Shown here piece after piece: positions 13,729 through 18,475 of a stretch of DNA of 18,475 nt (its first letter is position 1; each line of letters begins with the position of its first letter). Below the pieces are notes generated by a model. The model was not told the origin of the DNA. It was given only the letters and a program-made list of their open reading frames with translations, and did no database searches. Position numbers and translations under genes: made by a program. This DNA is from a bacterium (GTDB lineage Bacteria; Krumholzibacteriota; Krumholzibacteriia; JACNKJ01), in the NCBI GenBank assembly GCA_014382085.1, contig JACNKJ010000156.1, positions 1-18,475 on the forward strand, written 5' to 3'.

Positions 13729-14964
13729 ATGCAAGACAGCCCGCGTCCCAAGGCCAATAGCCGCTTTATCCTGCTTCTTTTCGCAGGCATGATCCTGGGC
13801 GGCATCTTCGGTTCGGTGGCCGCCAGGCCCTTCGCCTTCATCGACTTACTGGGAGATCTTTTCCTGGGGGCCCTGAAAATGCTGATCCTGCCCCTGATCG
13901 CCTCGAGCATGATCGTGGGGGTCTCGTCCCTGGGTGATGTGCGCAAGCTGGGTCGTCTGGGCGGGTTCACCCTGCTCTATTACCTGAGCACGACGGTGAC
14001 GGCGGTGATCCTGGGTTTGATCCTGGTGAATGTTATCAAACCCGGAGCCTCGGCGGGCATGGAAACAGCCGTGGCCATGGAAGTGGCCGACTACTCTTTC
14101 CTGGACGTGATCCGCGGAATCATCCCCAGCAAATTCTTTGGCGCCATCATCTCCGAGGGGCAGGTGCTGCCGCTGATCTTCTTCTCCCTCTTCCTGGGCA
14201 GCGTCATCACCATGGTGGGGGAAAAGGGTAGACCCGTGCTGAGCTTCTTCGAGGGTCTTTTCCACGTGAGCATGAAAATGACCCATCTGGTGGTGGCCAC
14301 GGCGCCCATCGGCGTCTTCGCCTTGGTGGCCACGCAAATGGGACAGGCCGGCGGCTGGACGGGCTTCTACCCCGTGCTTAAATCTTTAGGGCTTTACTCG
14401 GCCACCGTCATGGCCGGACTCCTTCTCCACGGCGGAGTCACCCTGCCCATCGCCCTGATGATCTTCGGGCGCCGCAGCCCCCTACGCTTCGCCCGCGATA
14501 TGATCGAACCCCTGGTCCTATCCTTTTCCACGGCCAGCTCCAGCGCCACCCTGCCGGTGACCATGGAAGCCCTGGATAAGAAAGCCGGCGTGGATCCCAA
14601 GGTCGGCAACTTCGTGCTGCCCCTGGGCGCGACGATCAATATGGACGGCACGGCGCTCTACGAGGCCATCGCCGCGGTTTTCATCGCCCAGAGTTTCGGT
14701 ATTGATCTGAGCCTTCCGGCCATGATCACCATCGTGCTTACCGCCACCCTGGCGGCCATCGGCGCGGCGGGTATTCCCCAGGCGGGGCTGGTGACCATGG
14801 TCATGGTGCTGCATTCGGTGGGTCTTCCCGCCGAGGGCGTGGGCATGATCCTGGCGGTGGATTGGTTCCTGGACCGTTGCCGCACAACGGTGAACGTCTG
14901 GGGCGATGCGGTGGGCGGCGCCGTGGTGGAACGGGCGGTGAATCGTCGATTATCCCGAAGCTGA
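13729..14964 (+). CDS. Dicarboxylate/amino acid:cation symporter (DAACS, GltP/DctA type)
   Basis: The ATG at 13729 follows AAGGGGAG by six bases; a TTG at 13699 is in frame but less likely. The 411-residue membrane protein carries the family's transport core: the serine-rich hairpin TASSSATLP (268-276), NMDGT (304-308) for sodium and substrate binding, a second hairpin near 345-356, and helix 8 with Asp378, Asp382, Arg385, Thr386 and Asn389. These align by spacing with Asp390, Asp394, Arg397, Thr398 and Asn401 of archaeal GltPh. Retention of the arginine favours an acidic substrate such as glutamate, aspartate or a C4-dicarboxylate. It is an inner-membrane importer driven by Na+ or H+. It is divergent from the antiporter and its stop overlaps the predicted -35 box of the holB promoter. 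Confidence 0.95.
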   Translation: MQDSPRPKANSRFILLLFAGMILGGIFGSVAARPFAFIDLLGDLFLGALKMLILPLIASSMIVGVSSLGDVRKLGRLGGFTLLYYLSTTVTAVILGLILVNVIKPGASAGMETAVAMEVADYSFLDVIRGIIPSKFFGAIISEGQVLPLIFFSLFLGSVITMVGEKGRPVLSFFEGLFHVSMKMTHLVVATAPIGVFALVATQMGQAGGWTGFYPVLKSLGLYSATVMAGLLLHGGVTLPIALMIFGRRSPLRFARDMIEPLVLSFSTASSSATLPVTMEALDKKAGVDPKVGNFVLPLGATINMDGTALYEAIAAVFIAQSFGIDLSLPAMITIVLTATLAAIGAAGIPQAGLVTMVMVLHSVGLPAEGVGMILAVDWFLDRCRTTVNVWGDAVGGAVVERAVNRRLSRS

Positions 14965-14989
14965 CGATCGCGCCAGCTTTTGCTATCTT
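14961..14989 (+). promoter_or_regulatory. Extended -10 promoter predicted to give a leaderless holB mRNA
   Basis: CTGACG (14961-14966) is followed after 17 bases by TATCTT (14984-14989), with TG one base before the -10 box. A start seven bases after the -10 box falls on the A of the holB ATG at 14996. The lack of any Shine-Dalgarno sequence before this ATG fits a leaderless transcript. Confidence 0.5.
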
Positions 14990-14995
14990 GGCCCT

Positions 14996-16120
14996 ATGAG
15001 TATCACACTGAATTTTCCGGGCAACGCGCGCATTCGCGCCCAGCTGGAGCGTCTGGCGACGACGGGACAGCTCGGGGGCAGCTATCTCTTTGAGGGGCCG
15101 CGCGGCGCCGGCCAGGAAAGGGCGGCTCTGGAACTGGCCGCCTGGAAGATCACCGGTACACCCGATCCCGCTCAGGAAGATGCGGCCCGCGTGCTGCGCT
15201 ACATCCATCCCGATCTCATCTACGTGATGCCCGTGGTGCCCAAGGGAAGTCCCGGCAATATGGGCGACGATGACTGGATGGCCAGTTTTCGCGAGTTTCA
15301 GGCTCTGCGGGGAAGCGATCCATTGCTGCCCATCGAGTTTAAAAGCAATCCCCGCATTTCCGTGAAGGGCATGCGAGCCGTTCGCGGGGAGCTGGCCAAG
15401 ATGGCCTATGAAGGCCAAGGCCGTGCGCTGATCATTCGCGACGCCGACATGATGGAGACAACAACCCAGGACGCATTGCTGAAAACCCTTGAAGAGCCGC
15501 CGCGCAATACTCTGATCATTCTGATTTCCCACCGGCCCGAAGCTCTGCGCGAAACGGTACGCAGCCGTTGCCAACGTCTGGTCTTTGAACCCTTGGATGA
15601 AACGCTGATCCGCGGAGAGTTGGAAAGTCGCGGTCTCGATGTAGAGCGGGCCGAGTTCTTTGCCGCCCTCTCCGGCGGCGACATGGAAGAGGCGGTTCTG
15701 CTGGCCGAATCGGAAAGCGAAGAAGGCAACGCGCGCCTGGCACGTCGCGAGGCATGGCTGGACATCCTCGATACCTGCGAGTTCGGCAATGAGGTGGAAA
15801 TGATCGAGGCCATCCAGGCCTTCGCCAAAGAGGGCGCCGGCAAGGAAAAGAAAAATCCCACGCAGGTGCGCGTAGAGTTCATGAACCTTGCCCTGAGCTG
15901 GTATCACGATTTGCTTGGCCTGCGGACGCGCGGCGCCCTGCGCGCGCATCGCGATCAAGAGGCGCGCAGTGAACGTTATGGCAGACTCGACGAATCTTCT
16001 TTGGCGGAGCGCCTTCAAAAATTCGAAAAGGCCCGCGGGCAGATCCAGGGATACGCCAACGTGCAACTGACTCTCCTCGCCCTCTTCCTCAGCCTTCGCG
16101 CCGCGGGAGCAAGACAATGA
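14996..16120 (+). CDS. holB: DNA polymerase III delta' subunit (clamp-loader ATPase-like)
   Basis: The 374-residue AAA+ protein has a P-loop-like GPRGAGQE (34-41) lacking the usual lysine, as in non-ATP-binding delta' subunits. It also has a Walker B-like strand ALIIRDADMM (144-153), LLKTLEEPP (161-169) and the SRC motif (190-192) that supplies the arginine finger in clamp loaders. By family knowledge it is part of the complex that opens and loads the sliding clamp during replication. The four zinc-binding cysteines of many delta' proteins are absent: the region around 52-72 has no cysteine. An extra segment at about 80-118 resembles that of Bacteroidota/Chlorobi-type proteins. No ribosome-binding site precedes the ATG, and the stop overlaps tatD in ATGA. 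Confidence 0.88.
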   Translation: MSITLNFPGNARIRAQLERLATTGQLGGSYLFEGPRGAGQERAALELAAWKITGTPDPAQEDAARVLRYIHPDLIYVMPVVPKGSPGNMGDDDWMASFREFQALRGSDPLLPIEFKSNPRISVKGMRAVRGELAKMAYEGQGRALIIRDADMMETTTQDALLKTLEEPPRNTLIILISHRPEALRETVRSRCQRLVFEPLDETLIRGELESRGLDVERAEFFAALSGGDMEEAVLLAESESEEGNARLARREAWLDILDTCEFGNEVEMIEAIQAFAKEGAGKEKKNPTQVRVEFMNLALSWYHDLLGLRTRGALRAHRDQEARSERYGRLDESSLAERLQKFEKARGQIQGYANVQLTLLALFLSLRAAGARQ

Positions 16121-16878
16121 TCGATAGCCATTGCCATCTGCATCTCAAAGATTTTGACGAAGATCGGGGCGAGGTCATCGAGCGCATGACCGAAGCCGGC
16201 GTGAGCCGTGTGCTTGAGGTAGGCATCAACCGCAAGGGCGCCGCCGAATGCCTGCGCCTGGCGGCCAAGTATCCGCAGTTTCGCGTGGCGGCGGGTTTGC
16301 ATCCTCATGAAGCCGACAAGTGGGACGACTACTACCGCGCCGACATATTGAAACTTGCTGGCAATCGCAAGGTCGTGGCCCTGGGCGAGATGGGTTTGGA
16401 TTTCTACCGCGATTGGTCTCCCCGCGATGCCCAGGACCGATGCTTCCGCGCACAGCTAGGCTTGGCCCGAGAAACCGGCCTGCCCGTGATCTTCCACGTG
16501 CGTGAAGCCGAGGCGGAATTCCTGCGTGTCATCGATGAAGAAGGCGCGCCCGCCCGCGCGGTGGTCCACGCCTTCGGCAGTCACGGCGATTTCGCCGCCG
16601 CCTGTCTCAAGCGCGGTTTCTGGTTGGGCATCGGCGGCGTACTCACCTACAAGAATAGCAAGTTGCCCCATGTGCTGGCGTCCCATGTGCCGGTGGATCG
16701 CATCCTGCTCGAAACCGATTGCCCCTGGCTCACGCCCGAGCCCTTCCGCGGCAAGCGCAACGAGCCTTCCCGCCTGGTGCATGTGCGCGAGAAGCTGTCG
16801 GAGATTTACGGCATGGGCGAGATCGAACTGGACGCCCTTACCGACTATTCCTTCGAACGATTCCTGGGCATGGCATGA
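16117..16878 (+). CDS. tatD: TatD-family metal-dependent DNase
   Basis: At 253 residues it has normal TatD length and all expected metal-site positions: His5 and His7 in DSHCHLH, Glu91 in GEMGLDFYRD, His127 in IFHVREA, His151 in VHAFGSHGD and Asp201 in ETDCPWLTP. Family members are 3'-5' DNA exonucleases or deoxyribonucleases acting in repair and DNA turnover, with two divalent metals in a TIM barrel. The ATG overlaps the holB stop (ATGA at 16117-16120) and the stop overlaps rsmA (ATGA at 16875-16878), so it is translated as part of one operon. The holB-tatD-rsmA order fits the frequent linkage of tatD with replication and rsmA genes. Confidence 0.94.
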   Translation: MIDSHCHLHLKDFDEDRGEVIERMTEAGVSRVLEVGINRKGAAECLRLAAKYPQFRVAAGLHPHEADKWDDYYRADILKLAGNRKVVALGEMGLDFYRDWSPRDAQDRCFRAQLGLARETGLPVIFHVREAEAEFLRVIDEEGAPARAVVHAFGSHGDFAAACLKRGFWLGIGGVLTYKNSKLPHVLASHVPVDRILLETDCPWLTPEPFRGKRNEPSRLVHVREKLSEIYGMGEIELDALTDYSFERFLGMA

Positions 16879-17696
16879 GCGAGGGCGAACGCATACGGCC
16901 TCGCAAATGGCTGGGGCAGCACTTCCTGCGGGATCGGCGGGTGATCGAGCGAATCGTCCAAGCCATTGATCCGCAGCCGGGAGATTTCATTTTGGAGTAC
17001 GGTTGCGGCACGGGTGTGCTTACTTATCCCCTGGTGGAATCGGGGGCCTGCCTGCTGGGATTCGAGGTGGATCGCGATTTGCTCGCCCGTCTCAAGGGCG
17101 ATCCAGCTCTGGCCGAAGCCGAGTTTTCAGGCGAGGGTCTTGAAGATTGGCCTCCCGCCCGGGTGGCCGAGCGAGTGGGTCGTAAGCGAATCAAGGTGGC
17201 GGCGAACCTGCCCTATCAACTCAGCTCCACGGCGCTTTTCGATATCGCCGATGGGGCCGATCGTGTGGAGCGCGCGGTCTTTATGATGCAGCGCGAGGTG
17301 GCCCAAAGAGTGGGGGCTTCGCCGGGCGGACGAGATTTCGGCCTGCTGCCGGCCCTGATTCAGGCCCGCCACCGGGTGGAAAAAGTGGGAGATGCGGCGC
17401 CGGGCGCCTTTCATCCGCCTCCCCGGGTTCACAGCCGGGTGCTCAAGTTTACCCCTCTGGTCGAGCCAAGGGTGGCGCCAGAGCTATGGGATGCGTATAA
17501 ATCGCTACTCAAGGCTGTTTTCGCCGAGCGCCGCAAGCAATTGAAATCCACCTTGCGCAAGTTCTATGAGGTGGATATGGATTTTCTGATAGAACTCAGC
17601 GAGGCCGCCGGGGTAGACCTTTCCCGGCGACCTGAAACTCTCAGCGTCGAAGAGTTGGCCCGTCTGGCTGAAGGACTTCCCGAGTGCCGTCGATGA
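16875..17696 (+). CDS. rsmA: 16S rRNA (adenine1518/1519-N6)-dimethyltransferase RsmA (KsgA)
   Basis: The 273-residue protein starts at the ATG overlapping the tatD stop; a longer in-frame extension from 16719 lies wholly inside tatD and is not needed. The characteristic N-terminus RKWLGQHFLRD is followed by the SAM-binding motif EYGCGTG (41-47), GFEVDRDL with the acidic residue that binds ribose, the catalytic NLPY (111-114), QREVAQRV and FHPPPRVHSRVL (179-190). By family knowledge it dimethylates two adjacent adenines near the 3' end of 16S rRNA as a late check on small-subunit assembly. Its loss typically gives kasugamycin resistance. The TGA overlaps the following ATG (ATGA). Confidence 0.96.
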   Translation: MSEGERIRPRKWLGQHFLRDRRVIERIVQAIDPQPGDFILEYGCGTGVLTYPLVESGACLLGFEVDRDLLARLKGDPALAEAEFSGEGLEDWPPARVAERVGRKRIKVAANLPYQLSSTALFDIADGADRVERAVFMMQREVAQRVGASPGGRDFGLLPALIQARHRVEKVGDAAPGAFHPPPRVHSRVLKFTPLVEPRVAPELWDAYKSLLKAVFAERRKQLKSTLRKFYEVDMDFLIELSEAAGVDLSRRPETLSVEELARLAEGLPECRR

Positions 17697-18475
17697 TGAA
17701 CATCCTGAGAAATCGAATGGGCCTGGCCGCATTGATCCTGGTGGCCCTGGTGGGGCAAGCCTATGCCCAGGCCGGCGGCGACGGCAAGGCGGTGCCCGAC
17801 TCCACCGATCATGCGCCCACGGGTTTGGATTCCCTGATGCAAAGGCTTCCTCCCGGCGAATTTCCCATGATTCCCGATTCCCTGCAAAATGGCGCCATGC
17901 CCGACAGTCTTGAGCGAGGCGCCGACGAGGATGGCGAAGAATCCGGACTGCCTGATATCCCCGGAGGGTCTCTGGGTGTGCATCCGAAATTCAGGCATGA
18001 CACCCGATCCACCGACCGGCGCATGGACATCAGCAACAGTCTGGATTTTTCGGTCAGTTATCCCACCACCTGGAATCTCAGCGGGCAGATATTCTACGAC
18101 CGGGGCCTGCCTCGGGAACTCAAGCGTGAAACCACGGAAAAAGGTCTGAGCATTTCATCGTCCAAGCGCCTGTCCCGTCGCTTCCCGCTATCATTGAATG
18201 CCCGCCGGAATCGCAAGCTGCAGGAACAGAACATCGGTGAAGAGAATTACCGCCGAGACGAGTGGGACAGCTCGAGTCTTTCCGCGCAAACTTCCGGTGG
18301 TTGGGACATCACCGATTGGCTTGGCGTGAACGGCAACGTGAACGCCTCGGCCAATCAGAGTAACACCGAGAACAACAAGGGTCTTCGCAAGGCCACCGCC
18401 GATGGAGCGCGCGACTTTGCGGCCCGCCTGGATCTGAATCCAGCGGCAGCCCTGAGCTTCACCACCGGCTACTCC
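17693..18475 (+). CDS. Exported protein, probable outer-membrane beta-barrel, cut by window edge
   Basis: The frame is open from ATG 17693 to the right edge (261 codons), so the gene is partial. A second ATG follows immediately at 17696. A Sec signal peptide is evident (ILRNR, a hydrophobic core, cleavage after AYA at about residue 25). An acidic, Pro- and Asp-rich region to about residue 100 repeats a P-DSL motif (PDSTD, LDSL, PDSL, PDSLE). From about residue 118, amphipathic strands such as LDFSVSYPTTWNLSGQ, LSISSSKRL and FPLSLNARR alternate with charged turns, as expected for a transmembrane beta-barrel. I do not recognise the family. Its place after rsmA loosely recalls the enterobacterial lptD-surA-pdxA-rsmA cluster, but no LptD identity can be claimed. 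Confidence 0.75.
   Translation, partial: MMNILRNRMGLAALILVALVGQAYAQAGGDGKAVPDSTDHAPTGLDSLMQRLPPGEFPMIPDSLQNGAMPDSLERGADEDGEESGLPDIPGGSLGVHPKFRHDTRSTDRRMDISNSLDFSVSYPTTWNLSGQIFYDRGLPRELKRETTEKGLSISSSKRLSRRFPLSLNARRNRKLQEQNIGEENYRRDEWDSSSLSAQTSGGWDITDWLGVNGNVNASANQSNTENNKGLRKATADGARDFAARLDLNPAAALSFTTGYS

Noticed and set aside
14801..16117. 438-codon open frame on the minus strand
   Set aside because: It lies antisense to holB and the end of the symporter, whose frames have clear conserved motifs. Its translation shows no recognisable domain and is a GC-rich shadow.

Overview
The window looks like a chromosomal segment of a GC-rich, Gram-negative bacterium. Three consecutive SurA/parvulin-type chaperones (two predicted lipoproteins and one exported periplasmic protein) and a probable outer-membrane barrel protein point to an outer membrane. 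The DNA polymerase III delta' protein carries an extra segment before its Walker B strand that recalls Bacteroidota/Chlorobi-type proteins, so an FCB-related or other deep Gram-negative lineage is possible. This is only an inference, and no rRNA or other strong marker is present.

Layout. (1) 1-1298, minus: the 5' part of a sodium-coupled NSS-family amino-acid transporter, running off the left edge. (2) 1299-1624: a relatively AT-rich divergent intergenic region with a promoter for the transporter and two inverted-repeat structures. (3) 1625-3430, plus: an unusual cytosolic fusion of a papain-like (C1) peptidase and an alpha/beta-hydrolase, both with apparently complete catalytic residues. This is the least ordinary gene here. 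(4) 3637-11487, plus: mfd, a promoter, three parvulin/SurA-like genes, then a small S4-domain RNA-binding protein resembling RqcP. The second parvulin gene has a lipoprotein signal in frame but no ATG, GTG or TTG in front of it. (5) 11537-11564: a bidirectional terminator between convergent genes. (6) 11599-13506, minus: a CPA2 cation/proton antiporter with an added His-rich exported N-terminus and a 150-residue Arg/Gly/Ser-rich tail. (7) 13729-14964, plus: a DAACS dicarboxylate/amino-acid symporter. (8) 14996 to the right edge, plus: a tightly overlapping operon, holB-tatD-rsmA-outer-membrane protein, joined by three ATGA overlaps and probably started by a leaderless extended -10 promoter.

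Functionally, mfd couples transcription to repair, RqcP-like proteins act in ribosome quality control, and the SurA-like set escorts outer-membrane proteins. The holB operon joins replication, DNA processing, ribosome maturation and an envelope protein. Three transporters add sodium- or proton-coupled exchange.

The main unexplained structure is a dispersed family of imperfect 7-bp tandem repeats (consensus CTGGNGA). The arrays sit directly against gene ends at 3559-3634, 7093-7115, 11486-11528 and 11574-11598, and are twice arranged as facing inverted arrays. No tRNA, rRNA, CRISPR array, insertion sequence or prophage was seen.
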